From contig NZ_CP146614.1 in assembly GCF_037094685.1 (NCBI RefSeq), positions 3,782,001 through 3,846,000 of the forward strand: a DNA stretch of 64,000 nucleotides. The letters are read 5' to 3'. The DNA comes from Massilia sp. METH4. GTDB taxonomy: Bacteria; Pseudomonadota; Gammaproteobacteria; Burkholderiales; Burkholderiaceae_D. The position numbers and the translations under genes are program-made. Positions 26,235 through 35,134 of this stretch are shown here, piece by piece (positions within the stretch are counted from its first letter, which is position 1; each line of letters opens with the position of its first letter). The notes under the pieces were generated by a model. The model was not told the DNA's origin. It did not search any database and saw only the letters and a program-made list of their open reading frames with translations.

Positions 26235-27707
26235 ATGTTGACCACCCTGGCCTATTCGATGGTCGTCGTGTTCATGTTCCTGATCATGACCAAGCGCCTG
26301 CCGGCGCTGGTCGCGCTGATCATTGTGCCGATCGTCTTTGCCCTGATCGGCGGCTTCGGCCCCGAACTCGGGCCGATGATGCTTGCCGGGATCAAGCAGC
26401 TGGCGCCTACCGGCGTCATGCTGATGTTCGCCATCCTGTACTTCGGCATCATGATCGATGCCGGCCTGTTCGACCCGGTGGTGCGCCGCATCCTGAAGAT
26501 CGTGCAGGGCGACCCGATGAAGATCGTGGTCGGCACGGCCGCGCTGGCCATGTTCATCTCGCTCGACGGCGACGGCGCCACCACCTACATGATCACCGTG
26601 TCGGCCATGCTGCCGCTGTACAAGCGCCTGGGCATGAGCCGGCTGGTGCTGGTGTGCGTGATCATGCTGGCGGGCGGCGTCTTCAACATCCTGCCATGGG
26701 GCGGCCCGACCGCCCGCGCCGCCAGCGCGCTGGGCGTGGACGTGAGCGAAATCTTCGTGCCGATGATCCCCGCGATGGCGGTAACGGCAGTGTGGGTGCT
26801 GTTCGTGGCCTACGTGCTGGGCATGAAGGAGCGCAAGCGCCTCGGCGTGGTCGTGCTGCCGGCGGACGACGCGGAGCAGAAAGTGCCGCAAGGCGGCTTC
26901 CTGCAGCCTGCCTTCGCCGGCATGCCAGCCGGCGCCGACGTGGCGGGCACTGACGCACCGGTGTTCGCTCATGGGGGGGCCGGCGCGCAGGCCGGCCAGC
27001 ACGTGCCAGGCAGCGGCCCCGCGCCTGGCGCCGGGAGTGCCGACGCGCCGATCACCGTATCCTCGTCCGCCACCGCGCGGCCGAAGCTGATCTGGGTGAA
27101 CTTCCTGCTGACGGCAGCCCTGATGGTCCTGCTGATCATGGGCGCCTTGCCGCTGCCGGCGCTGTTCATGATCTTCTTCGCCATCGCCATCATGATCAAC
27201 TATCCGGGCCTGGAAGAGCAGAAGGAGCGCATCGCCTCGCATGCCGCCAATGCGCTGCCGGTCGTCTCGCTGATCTTCGCGGCCGGCATTTTCGTGGGCA
27301 TCCTGCAGGGAACGAAGATGGTCGACGCCATCGCCAACAGCGTGATCGCCGGCGTGCCCGAATGGATGGGGCCATACCTGGCCGTCGTCACGGGCATTCT
27401 CAGCATCCCGTTCACGTTCTTCATCTCGAACGACGCCTTCTACTTCGGCATCGTGCCGGTGCTGGCCAAGGCGGCCGAAGTCTACGGTATCAGCGCGGCG
27501 GAAATCGGCCGGGCCTCGATCACCGGCCAGCCGGTGCACCTGCTGAGCCCGCTGGTGGCATCGACGTACCTGCTGGTCGGCATGGCCAAGGTCGAATTCG
27601 GCGACCACCAGCGCTACACGCTGATCTGGTCGATCAGCGCCTCGCTGGTCATGCTGGCGGCGGGCATCCTGTTCGGCGTGATCCCGCTGATGGGCACCGG
27701 CGCCTGA
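26235..27707 (+). CDS. CitMHS-family citrate/metal-citrate:H+ symporter
   Basis: 490 aa with about 11-12 hydrophobic helices. Family features are LDGDGATTYMITVSAMLPLYKRLGM cut by loops, NILPWGGPTARA, and the C-terminal half motif FFISNDAFYFG plus ITGQPVHLLSP. Members import citrate, often as a Mg or Ca complex, with protons. A long hydrophilic Ala/Gly/Pro-rich loop at about 225-280 separates the two halves and is larger than usual. Located just after tctDE, it is the likely transporter controlled by them. Confidence 0.92.
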   Translation: MLTTLAYSMVVVFMFLIMTKRLPALVALIIVPIVFALIGGFGPELGPMMLAGIKQLAPTGVMLMFAILYFGIMIDAGLFDPVVRRILKIVQGDPMKIVVGTAALAMFISLDGDGATTYMITVSAMLPLYKRLGMSRLVLVCVIMLAGGVFNILPWGGPTARAASALGVDVSEIFVPMIPAMAVTAVWVLFVAYVLGMKERKRLGVVVLPADDAEQKVPQGGFLQPAFAGMPAGADVAGTDAPVFAHGGAGAQAGQHVPGSGPAPGAGSADAPITVSSSATARPKLIWVNFLLTAALMVLLIMGALPLPALFMIFFAIAIMINYPGLEEQKERIASHAANALPVVSLIFAAGIFVGILQGTKMVDAIANSVIAGVPEWMGPYLAVVTGILSIPFTFFISNDAFYFGIVPVLAKAAEVYGISAAEIGRASITGQPVHLLSPLVASTYLLVGMAKVEFGDHQRYTLIWSISASLVMLAAGILFGVIPLMGTGA

Positions 27708-27806
27708 CGTGCGCCCCGGCCGGAACGTGCGGTGACGGGCATCGGCCGGGTGCGGGCCTGCAGGCCGCGGGTAGAATGACCATCCGTTCATCCTGCCGCA
27801 AGCGCC

Positions 27807-28730
27807 ATGTCCAAGCTGCCCACCACCACGCGACGCTGCACCAACCTGCTGCTGGAGTACATCGCGCAGCACGTGGCGGTCGGCGAGCCCTTGCCGACCG
27901 AGGTGAAGATGACGGAAGTGGGGCAGGGCAGCCGCACCGCGATCCGCAGTGCGCTGGCCTACTTCATCGAACGGGGACTGATCGCCGGCATGAAGGAGCG
28001 CCGCCTGCTGCGCAAGCCGGAGGAAGGCGACTGGTTCGACGTCTCGGCACTGCACAGCGGCACCGAGCGCCTGCAGCAGGTGCTGATGGAGCGCATCTAC
28101 CAGCGCGACCTGCCGCCGGGCGCGGAATTCTCGGAAGCGGAACTGGCGCGCGCCTCGGGCGTGAGCACCATCGCCGTGCGCGAGTTCCTGATCGGTTTTT
28201 CGCGCCACGGCCTGATCGAAAAGAAGCCGCGCGGCGGCTGGCGCCTGTGCGCCTTCGATCCTGCGTTCGCCGAGGAACTGGGCGAGGTGCGCGAGATGTT
28301 CGAGCTGAAGGCCATCGAAAGGGTCGCCAGCCTGCCACCAGGCGATCCGGCCTTCGACCGCTTCGCCGGCTTGCTGGCACGGCACGAGGCGCTGGGCGCC
28401 GCGCCGGCGGCCAGCCACGTGGACTTTCCCCCGCTCGACCGGGAATTCCACACCTTCCTGATCGGCCTGTTGCACAACCGCTTTGCCGACAGCCTGAACG
28501 ACGCGGTCTCCCTGGTCTTCCACTACCACTACCAGTGGGACAAGCGCGACGAACTGCCGCGCAACCAGTACGCCGTGCAGGAACACGTGGCGATCCTGCG
28601 CGCGCTGGTGGCGCGCGACGTACCGGCCGCGCTGGCCGCGATGCGCACGCACCTGCAATCGTCGCGGCGCACCATGCTGGAGTCGCTGCACAACCGGCGG
28701 GAAACGGGAAAGGCGCCTGATAGGCACTGA
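27807..28730 (+). CDS. GntR/FadR-type regulator with two winged-helix regions
   Basis: 307 aa. The first 75 residues already look like a winged helix (LPTEVKMTEVGQGSRTAIRS then GLIAGMKERRLL). A second, standard GntR domain follows at about 84-152 (PPGAEFSEAELARASGVST, GLIEKKPRGGWRL). The C-terminal all-helical FCD domain has metal-ligand candidates in PLDREFHTFL, HYHYQWD and VQEHVAILRAL. Such regulators sense organic acids, so control of the neighbouring transporter is plausible. TAGAAT lies at 27772-27777. Confidence 0.87.
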   Translation: MSKLPTTTRRCTNLLLEYIAQHVAVGEPLPTEVKMTEVGQGSRTAIRSALAYFIERGLIAGMKERRLLRKPEEGDWFDVSALHSGTERLQQVLMERIYQRDLPPGAEFSEAELARASGVSTIAVREFLIGFSRHGLIEKKPRGGWRLCAFDPAFAEELGEVREMFELKAIERVASLPPGDPAFDRFAGLLARHEALGAAPAASHVDFPPLDREFHTFLIGLLHNRFADSLNDAVSLVFHYHYQWDKRDELPRNQYAVQEHVAILRALVARDVPAALAAMRTHLQSSRRTMLESLHNRRETGKAPDRH

Positions 28731-28810
28731 GCGCCGGCTTTTGCGTGGGATAGAGGCCCGAGGGAGCAACTTGACCTGGCTTTCCCATCCGGGTGCCGTC
28801 ACGGGAAGTC

Positions 28811-29779
28811 TTATCGTGAGGCGCCCGTGTCCAGGCGGCCGGTCCCTTCACCCAGCGCCAGCGGCACCCCTCGCGCCCAGCGATTCGAGGACAGCGAAAA
28901 CGTCAGCGCGCGCACCTGGTGGAACCAGCCGGCCGGCACGTACAGCATGTCGCCCGGGTTCACGATGCATTCGACGACCGCCGCCTGCCGCGCCAGCGGG
29001 AACCGGTCGTAGTCCGGCGCCTCGGGATCGAACGGGGAGCCGAACAGGATGGCGTTCGCCTCGCACGGATAGAGGAATTCGTCGTGATGCGGCGGCGCCA
29101 GCATGATGCGCTTGCTGCCCCACACCTGCGCGAACACATTGTCGTCGTAGTCGCAGTGCAGCGGCGTGACGGTGCCGGCCGGGCCGAGCCAGAAGCGGGG
29201 CGGGCCCATCTTGTCGAAGTACGCGGGCCAGTGGCAGAAGCGGTTCAGCTCGCGCAATTCCAGGTTGCCGAGATAGGGCGGCAAGCCCTCGGTGCCGGCG
29301 GCAACGAGGTCGAGGTAGTCGAGCATGCCCATGTCGCGCATCGCGCGGTCGGGGGCGAAGGCCGTGTTGACATAGTCGCCCACGCGGGCGCGCACCGGCA
29401 GGTGGCTGTAGCGTTCGCGCAGCGTGTGCACCGTCATGGCGGCGAGCGGCCAGCGGTCGACGATGCCCGTCATCAGGAAGGGCAAGCCCTGGGCAGCGCG
29501 GGCGCGGAACGCATTCCTGTCGAGCGCCCGCAGGCGCGGCACTTCCGTGATGGTCGGCAGCGTTCTGGCGGTAGCCTTGATCGCCTCGCGCATGGCGGCG
29601 ATGGAAGGCACGCCACGCACCTGCGCATCGCGGCGCTCGCGCGCCGCCGCGTGGGCGGCACGGTCAGCCGCTGCCGATTCGGATTCCTGCCTGGTGGGCG
29701 GCAAGCGCGGTGCGCGCCGTGCCGCTGCCGCTGCCGCTGTCACTTCCTCGCTGCCGAACGCTATCTTCTTTTCTGACAT
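28811..29779 (-). CDS. JmjC/cupin_8-type Fe(II)/2-oxoglutarate hydroxylase-like protein
   Basis: 322 aa. After an Ala/Arg/Glu-rich, probably disordered N-terminus (about 1-75), a cupin-like JmjC domain spans about 80-310. The iron ligands are H208 and D210 (TPLHCDYDDN) and H287 (VPAGWFHQV). Bacterial members hydroxylate proteins such as ribosomal subunits, or small molecules; the substrate is unknown here. The motif spacing matches FIH-like enzymes. Divergent or isolated from other genes, it has no obvious partner. Confidence 0.86.
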   Translation of the reverse strand: MSEKKIAFGSEEVTAAAAAARRAPRLPPTRQESESAAADRAAHAAARERRDAQVRGVPSIAAMREAIKATARTLPTITEVPRLRALDRNAFRARAAQGLPFLMTGIVDRWPLAAMTVHTLRERYSHLPVRARVGDYVNTAFAPDRAMRDMGMLDYLDLVAAGTEGLPPYLGNLELRELNRFCHWPAYFDKMGPPRFWLGPAGTVTPLHCDYDDNVFAQVWGSKRIMLAPPHHDEFLYPCEANAILFGSPFDPEAPDYDRFPLARQAAVVECIVNPGDMLYVPAGWFHQVRALTFSLSSNRWARGVPLALGEGTGRLDTGASR

Positions 29780-29854
29780 CTGTTGACTCTTTCCCGGCGG
29801 GTTCGCCGGCCGCCATTATGCAGCCAGCGGCACGCGGCCGGGAATGCCGGCGGA

Positions 29855-30463
29855 TCAGCGCGAGGCCGAGCCGCTGGCGGAGCCGCTGCCGCTGCCGGAT
29901 ACGCTGGCGTCCGCGCCGGCATTCACCTGGATGGCCGATGCGCTCTCGGCGGCGGCATTCGCGGCATTGCGGGCGGCGCCGGCGGTTCCGCGTGCGGCCG
30001 CAGCGCCGTTGGCAGCCGTTGCCGCCGCATAGCCGCGGGTGGCTTCGGCCTGCGCGATGGCCGCGGAACGGGCGGGTTGTGCGGCATCCGCCGCACCCGA
30101 TGCCGCTCCGATCATCCCGCCCGTCCCGAGTGCGAGGGTGCCGCTGCCGCTGCCGGATGCCTGGCCGCTGCCGGAGGTTGCCACGGAAGCAGGGGCAGGG
30201 GCGGGCGCCGGTGCTGCCGCAACGGGCGCCGCGGCACGTGCGGGTGCGGCGGTGCGGGCCGGTGCGGCTTCGGGCGCGGCACGCGTCGGTGCGATCGGTG
30301 CGCGCGCGACCCGTTCGATGCCTCCCATCTGGCTGAACGAGCCGCCGCCGCCGAGGGCGCCGCCGAGCGACCCGCCGAGGGCGCCGCCGCCTCCGAGCAG
30401 TTGGGCGTTGGCCGAAGCGGCGATGGCGAGGGTGGCGATGAAGACGATTTGTTTGGCTTGCAT
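29855..30463 (-). CDS. Exported Ala/Gly/Ser-rich low-complexity protein
   Basis: 202 aa. The signal peptide MQAKQIVFIATLAIAASANA is followed by a Gly-rich segment (LLGGGGALGGSLGGALGGGG), a long Ala/Pro-rich stretch and a C-terminus of Gly-Ser repeats (SGSGSGSASGSASR). No enzyme domain; it is probably a structural or surface polymer-like protein. Its promoter has the same GGAATAAA-N14-CGTT element as the nearby ECF sigma gene, making it a likely member of that regulon. The adjacent protease might process it. Confidence 0.75.
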   Translation of the reverse strand: MQAKQIVFIATLAIAASANAQLLGGGGALGGSLGGALGGGGSFSQMGGIERVARAPIAPTRAAPEAAPARTAAPARAAAPVAAAPAPAPAPASVATSGSGQASGSGSGTLALGTGGMIGAASGAADAAQPARSAAIAQAEATRGYAAATAANGAAAARGTAGAARNAANAAAESASAIQVNAGADASVSGSGSGSASGSASR

Positions 30464-30513
30464 GGTGGTTCTCCTGTTGTGCGGCGCGGCCTTTCCGCGC
30501 CCTTCACTGTGAA

Positions 30514-30539
30514 AACGGTGCTGCCAACCGGTTTATTCC
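30514..30539 (-). promoter_or_regulatory. Predicted ECF-sigma promoter of the Ala/Gly-rich gene
   Basis: On the minus strand GATGGAATAAA (GGAATAAA at 30539-30532) is followed after exactly 14 nt by CGTT (30517-30514), about 50 nt before the ATG. The spacing and both boxes are identical to those at 31863-31888. Confidence 0.68.
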
Positions 30540-30559
30540 ATCGTCATCAAAATTTTTTT

Positions 30560-31813
30560 TCAGCGCATTGCCGACGGGTCGATCCGCACTCCCGTACCCA
30601 CCGTGCCGTAGCCGGTCGCCGCCCGGTCGGTGCCCGGCACCGCTTCCTTCGCCAGCGCGGCGATGGCAGCCTGGGCGCCGGCCGGATCGGGCTGCGGCAG
30701 GCGCGGCGCCAGCAGGGCCGCCACGATCGGCGCGGCGAACGACGTGCCGCGCACCTGCCGGAATGGCGGCGCTCCGGGGGCCGCGCTCACCATCTGGCTA
30801 CCCGGCGCGGCGAACATCACCTGCGGGCCGCGCGCCGCTTCGGGAAGAGGGCGCCCGCGCCGGTCCACGCCTGTCACGCCCACCACGCCGGGATAGCTGG
30901 CCGGATAAAGGGGCGGCGCGGCCGGGCCATCGTTGCCGACCGCCGCCACCAGCAGGTGCCCGCGCGCGACCATTGCGGCCACGGTGCGCCGCAACGGCTC
31001 GTTCGGCGGGCCGACGAGGCTTACGTTGACCACGCCCACCTTCCGCTGCGCCATCCAGGCCAGCGCGGCGCCGATCCGCAAGGCGGAGCCCCCCGTGGGG
31101 CTGTCGCAGTACACGTCGTAGGCGTACAGCGTGGCATCCGGGGTGGCGCCTTCGAACCGGTCGGCGCGGCCTACCATCAGCGCAGCGACGGCGGTGCCGT
31201 GCGCATGGGGATGTGCTTTGGCACCGCAGCCCTCGCGGCGCACCCGGGCATCGGCAAACACCGGGTGGTCCGCATCGACACCGCTGTCCACGAGGCCCAC
31301 GCTGCCGGCGCGCTGGCCGTTGGCGGGAACGCCCGCCGCATCGCCCGAGCCGGTGTACAGGTGATTGAAGTCGTAGGTTCCCGCCGGGTCGGCCGCGCGC
31401 AGTGCGGCCAGCAGGGTGGCGGTCGCGGCGCCGGCGGGGACCCGCAGCACCACCATCACCTGGTCCAGTTCATCGAGGCGCTCTTCGCTGACCGCCACCA
31501 GGCCCAGTTCGCGCGCGGCGGCCAGTCCGGCGGGCGTCGGCGACCAGGCGAGGATTTCGCCGCGCACGGCCGGTTCGCCGCGCGGGTCGGGTTCCACCAC
31601 GTCCGGGTGCCGGCGCAGCAGTTCGTCGACGAGTTCGCGGCGCAGTTCGCGCACGTCGTTCACCACCCGTGAGTCGAGCAGGCGCTCGGCGGGACGGCGC
31701 AGCAGGTCGGTGCCCAGGCCTTGCGGCAGCGGCAGCGAGGGCAGGCGCAATTGGGCCTGGGCGGCGGAGCACAGGCAGAGGAGCGCCGCGCAGAGGTAAC
31801 GGGGTGTGGTCAT
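30560..31813 (-). CDS. Subtilisin-like (S8) serine protease, exported
   Basis: 417 aa. Signal peptide MTTPRYLCAALLCLCSAAQA. A pro-region (about 25-165) precedes the S8 catalytic domain with D176 (GLVDSGVDADHP), H205 (HPHAHGTAVAALM), N294 (AAVGNDGPAA) and S358 (RGTSFAAPIVAALL), so all catalytic residues are present. No C-terminal anchor. It is divergent from the ECF sigma gene, 101 bp apart, and downstream on the same strand lies the Ala/Gly-rich protein. It may act in signal generation (anti-sigma cleavage) or on the exported protein. An upstream in-frame extension is rejected because the signal peptide starts at 31813. Confidence 0.9.
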   Translation of the reverse strand: MTTPRYLCAALLCLCSAAQAQLRLPSLPLPQGLGTDLLRRPAERLLDSRVVNDVRELRRELVDELLRRHPDVVEPDPRGEPAVRGEILAWSPTPAGLAAARELGLVAVSEERLDELDQVMVVLRVPAGAATATLLAALRAADPAGTYDFNHLYTGSGDAAGVPANGQRAGSVGLVDSGVDADHPVFADARVRREGCGAKAHPHAHGTAVAALMVGRADRFEGATPDATLYAYDVYCDSPTGGSALRIGAALAWMAQRKVGVVNVSLVGPPNEPLRRTVAAMVARGHLLVAAVGNDGPAAPPLYPASYPGVVGVTGVDRRGRPLPEAARGPQVMFAAPGSQMVSAAPGAPPFRQVRGTSFAAPIVAALLAPRLPQPDPAGAQAAIAALAKEAVPGTDRAATGYGTVGTGVRIDPSAMR

Positions 31814-31862
31814 TGCATGATGATAGTATCGGCTGGTGATGAATGTAAAACGCACGGCCGAT

Positions 31863-31888
31863 GGAATAAAATCCCCGCCGCCATCGTT
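31863..31888 (+). promoter_or_regulatory. Predicted autoregulated ECF-sigma promoter
   Basis: GGAATAAA (31863-31870), 14 nt, then CGTT (31885-31888), 26 nt before the sigma factor ATG. It matches exactly the element upstream of the Ala/Gly-rich gene, including the preceding GAT. This arrangement is typical of ECF sigma factors that transcribe their own gene. Confidence 0.7.
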
Positions 31889-31914
31889 ATAGTCATTGAT
31901 AGCACCGACGAAGG

Positions 31915-32397
31915 ATGAAACTCGACGCCGACATTGCCGACCTGCTGCCCCGCATGCGCCGCTTCGCACGGGTACTCACATTCAACCGCGAGGATGCGGA
32001 CGACCTGGTGCAGGTGGCCGCCGAACGCGCCTTGCAGCGGCAGGATCAGTTCACTGCCGGCACGCGGCTCGACAGCTGGATCTTCCGCATCATGAAGAAT
32101 GCCTGGGTGGACGAGGTGCGCAGCCGCATCCGGCGCGACGACCTGTTCGCGCCGCAGGAAGAGGGCGAGCACGTGGGCGACGAGTCGGCCGAGGCGCACC
32201 AGCGGCGGCTGGCGATCGAAAAGGCGATGAGCATGTTGTCGGAAGATCATCGCACGGTGATCGCGCTGGTGCTGGTGGACGGCTTGCCTTATAAGGAAGC
32301 GGCCGAGGTGCTGGAAATACCGATGGGAACGTTGACGAGCCGCCTTGCGCGGGCGCGCGAGGCTTTGCAGGGCTTGCTGGCAGGGACGGGGAAATGA
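31915..32397 (+). CDS. ECF RNA polymerase sigma factor
   Basis: 160 aa with only sigma regions 2 and 4, as in ECF factors. Region 2 (about 10-75) includes LTFNREDADDLVQVAAERAL and WIFRIMKNAWVDEVRSR. Region 4 (about 105-155) includes LSEDHRTVIALVLVDGLPYK and the helix-turn-helix AAEVLEIPMGTLTSRLARAR. It directs RNA polymerase to envelope or stress genes. The stop overlaps the anti-sigma start by 4 bp (ATGA), so the two are coupled. Confidence 0.93.
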   Translation: MKLDADIADLLPRMRRFARVLTFNREDADDLVQVAAERALQRQDQFTAGTRLDSWIFRIMKNAWVDEVRSRIRRDDLFAPQEEGEHVGDESAEAHQRRLAIEKAMSMLSEDHRTVIALVLVDGLPYKEAAEVLEIPMGTLTSRLARAREALQGLLAGTGK

Positions 32398-33116
32398 AAT
32401 TCACGGATGAAATGCTGATGGCCTACGCGGATGGCGAACTCGATGCGCGCCAGCGCGCCGCCATCGAACGGGAGATGCTGGGCGACCCGACGGTCGCGGA
32501 CGCGGTGGCGCGCCACCAGGCCTTGCGCCGCGACGTGTTCGACGCCTTCGCCGGCATCCTGGACGAGCCGGTGCCCGAACGCCTGCGGGTGCAGGTGCCG
32601 AAGCAGGCGGACAACGTGGTGCCGCTGGCCGCCGTGCGGGAACGGGCGCAGCGCCGCCGGTTTTCCTGGCCGGAGTGGGGCGCGCTGGCGGCCACGCTGG
32701 CCATCGGCGTACTGGCGGGCGGCGCCGGCTGGCATGTGCTGAGCGACGATGCCGGCCCCGTGATGGTCGCGCAGGCAGGCGGCGTGGCTGCCAGTGGCGA
32801 GCTGGCGAACGCGCTGTCCAGCGAGCTGGCCGCGGCACCGAAGGGCGATGTACGGATCGGCGTGAGCTTCGTGTCGAAGGGCGGCGAATACTGCCGCAGT
32901 TTCACCTTGGGCGGCACGGCCGGCCTGGCATGCCGCAGCGGCGGCGAGTGGCGCATTCCCGTGCTCGCCGAAGGGCAGCAAGTGGGCACGCAGTACCGCC
33001 AGGCGGCGGCGCAATTGCCGCCGGCGGTACTGGAGGCGATCGACGAGCGCATCGCCGGCGCGGCGCTCGACGCACCGGGCGAGCGCGCCGCGCGCGACCG
33101 GGGCTGGAAGCGCTGA
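32394..33116 (+). CDS. Membrane anti-sigma factor
   Basis: 240 aa. A cytoplasmic N-terminus (about 1-90) begins MKFTDEMLMAYADGELDARQ, typical of anti-sigma domains. It lacks the HxxxCxxC zinc motif. One transmembrane helix (about 95-116) follows and then a periplasmic domain with two cysteines (GGEYCRSFTL, GLACRSGGEWR) that may form a disulfide. It should hold the ECF factor inactive until a periplasmic signal arrives. The nearby exported protease is a candidate for that signal chain. Confidence 0.88.
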   Translation: MKFTDEMLMAYADGELDARQRAAIEREMLGDPTVADAVARHQALRRDVFDAFAGILDEPVPERLRVQVPKQADNVVPLAAVRERAQRRRFSWPEWGALAATLAIGVLAGGAGWHVLSDDAGPVMVAQAGGVAASGELANALSSELAAAPKGDVRIGVSFVSKGGEYCRSFTLGGTAGLACRSGGEWRIPVLAEGQQVGTQYRQAAAQLPPAVLEAIDERIAGAALDAPGERAARDRGWKR

Positions 33117-33156
33117 GGTCCGGCCGAAGGGCCTGCCGAACCTCGTGCCGTGAACC

Positions 33157-35112
33157 TTATGCGCCGAGGCGCAGTTGCAGGCCTGTATCGCTGTAGACCG
33201 GCGTGACGGTGGAGAAGCCCTCGACGGTGATGCTGTCGAACTTGCCTTTCAGGCTCTTCGCGCCGAGCACGGTCAGCGTGCTGCCCGCGGCCGGCTTGTA
33301 GCCGTCCTGGAACTTGATGCGCAGCGTGCCGCCGCCGATCGTGGCGGTGCCGCCCACGTTGATGCGGCCTTGCTGGGCCGCGCCCAGGCGCAGTTCCAGC
33401 GTGCCGCCGGCCAGTTGCGTGTACTGGCTCAGTTCCAGCGCCGCCGGGGCATTGCTCGCGACCGTGGCGCCGCTGGTCATATGGACCGCGCCGGTGCCGA
33501 AGGCCGTGGTGGACAGCGCTTCCAGCGCGCCGCCCTCGACCTGGGCGCCACCCGTCCAGGTATTCTTGCCGCCGAGCTTCAGGGTGCCGCTGCCTTGCTT
33601 GACCAGCTTGCCGCTGCCAGAGATGTCGTTGCGCCAGCGGTCGGCGGCGTGGAAGCCGCCCTTCGCCGCATCCATGAGGATCACCACATTGCCCGTGAAA
33701 GTGCCATAGCCATCCGCGGCGGCGAACAGATTCAGGCGCCCCCAGCCTTCAGGATCGTCCAGCACCGGGTAGCCCGACGCGATTGCCGTGGTCTTCAGCA
33801 CCACGCGGCGCTGCGCGTCCGAAAGGTAGGGCAGGCGCGTTTCCAGCAGCACTTCGGCCCCTTTCGGCACCACGGCCGGTGCGTTGGCAGGGCCGATCCG
33901 CGGCAGGCCGAACGTCATGCGGCGCAGGTAGTTGTCACGGCTCGTCGCGTAGTCGGCGAAGCGGTCGGTGGCGGGCGTGCCCGAGGTTGCGTAGGCCGCG
34001 AACGTGTCCGGCGTCGTATTGGTCAGCTTCATCAGCGTGGCGTGCGCCTGCGTGACCGCAGCGGCGCGCGTGGCGGCGCTCGCGGCCAGAAGGTTGGCGG
34101 TGGCGACCGCCTGCGCCTGCACCCGGCCGCTGATCACGTCCAGCGGCGAATGCATGCCTGCGAAGATGCGGCTTTCGCCCAGTTCCAGGCCGCGCCCCAC
34201 CAGCTCCTGGTAGCGTTCCGGCAGCACGTAGGCCATGGCGGCCGCGTTGCGCACCGCTTCGGCCGAGTGGCCGCTGGTGAAACCGCCGTCTGTCGTCGGC
34301 GTCGTGCTCTTCGCGGGTTCCAGCTGCGGCAACACCTTCACCGCGCTGCTCCAGCGCCAGGGGCGGGCGTACTTGTAGAAGCGCTTGGCCGGTTCGGTGG
34401 AGCCGTTGGCGCCCATCGAATTCACCAGGTCGATCACCTTGCCGAATTCGGGATTCGCATCGCCGCCCACGCCGTTGTTGTTACCGCTATCTTCATACTT
34501 CACGGTCGTGGCGTCGGCCGGCATGTTCGTGATGCTGGTGGTCTGGCGCGCGGCGGTGCGCCAGGCGTTCGTCAACGGGCCCATGCCTTCGGTCACGCTG
34601 TAGCCCTTGCTGCGGCGATCGTCCAGGTAAGCGAGCAGCGCCTGCTCGGGCGTGCGGCTGGCGGTGGCCTTCACCACGTAGTCGATATTGGCATTGTGGA
34701 CGGTTGCGTTGACGATCGTGCCGCCGTTCGTGCCGTCGTTGGGTACGCCGGTCCAGGTGGAGGGAAGCACGGCAGGGAAGCCGTCGACTGCCGGCGCGCT
34801 CTGGCCCGCGTCGACGAGTTCGGTCAGCGGCTTCCAGATCTCGAGCATGCCGCCCAGCACCCGCACGCCGGCATTGGTGGCCAGCGTGGCATAGCGGGCA
34901 TCGCCGCGCTGGTTGGTGGCGGCGGTGTCGACGAAGGCCACGGCCGACGGCACCGGCGCGGTATCGGCCGCACCCTGGTCGGCCGGCGCGGCCGGAATGA
35001 CGAGCGCGGTTTCGGCGCGGTTGTCGTGATCGGAACCGCCACAGGCGGCCAGTGCCAGGACGGCACTGATGGCGATGGCGAGAGGAAGTCGGCGCTGACC
35101 GGCGTATTGCAT
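33157..35112 (-). CDS. PAP2/haloperoxidase-type phosphatase lipoprotein with autotransporter-like repeats
   Basis: 651 aa. The lipobox LALAAC (C24) predicts a lipoprotein. The phosphatase/vanadium haloperoxidase motifs are K243-x6-R250-P251, SGH 280-282 and S314-R315-x5-H321-x3-D325, all intact. After about 530 the protein changes to beta-helix-type repeats (GSGTLKLGGKNTWTGGA, then GGALEALSTTAFGTG) that occur in autotransporter passengers, but no beta-barrel follows. It probably dephosphorylates extracellular or periplasmic phosphoesters while attached to the envelope. The start at 35112 gives the lipoprotein signal directly. Confidence 0.87.
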   Translation of the reverse strand: MQYAGQRRLPLAIAISAVLALAACGGSDHDNRAETALVIPAAPADQGAADTAPVPSAVAFVDTAATNQRGDARYATLATNAGVRVLGGMLEIWKPLTELVDAGQSAPAVDGFPAVLPSTWTGVPNDGTNGGTIVNATVHNANIDYVVKATASRTPEQALLAYLDDRRSKGYSVTEGMGPLTNAWRTAARQTTSITNMPADATTVKYEDSGNNNGVGGDANPEFGKVIDLVNSMGANGSTEPAKRFYKYARPWRWSSAVKVLPQLEPAKSTTPTTDGGFTSGHSAEAVRNAAAMAYVLPERYQELVGRGLELGESRIFAGMHSPLDVISGRVQAQAVATANLLAASAATRAAAVTQAHATLMKLTNTTPDTFAAYATSGTPATDRFADYATSRDNYLRRMTFGLPRIGPANAPAVVPKGAEVLLETRLPYLSDAQRRVVLKTTAIASGYPVLDDPEGWGRLNLFAAADGYGTFTGNVVILMDAAKGGFHAADRWRNDISGSGKLVKQGSGTLKLGGKNTWTGGAQVEGGALEALSTTAFGTGAVHMTSGATVASNAPAALELSQYTQLAGGTLELRLGAAQQGRINVGGTATIGGGTLRIKFQDGYKPAAGSTLTVLGAKSLKGKFDSITVEGFSTVTPVYSDTGLQLRLGA

Positions 35113-35134
35113 TGTGGACCCTTCGTTGTGGTTA

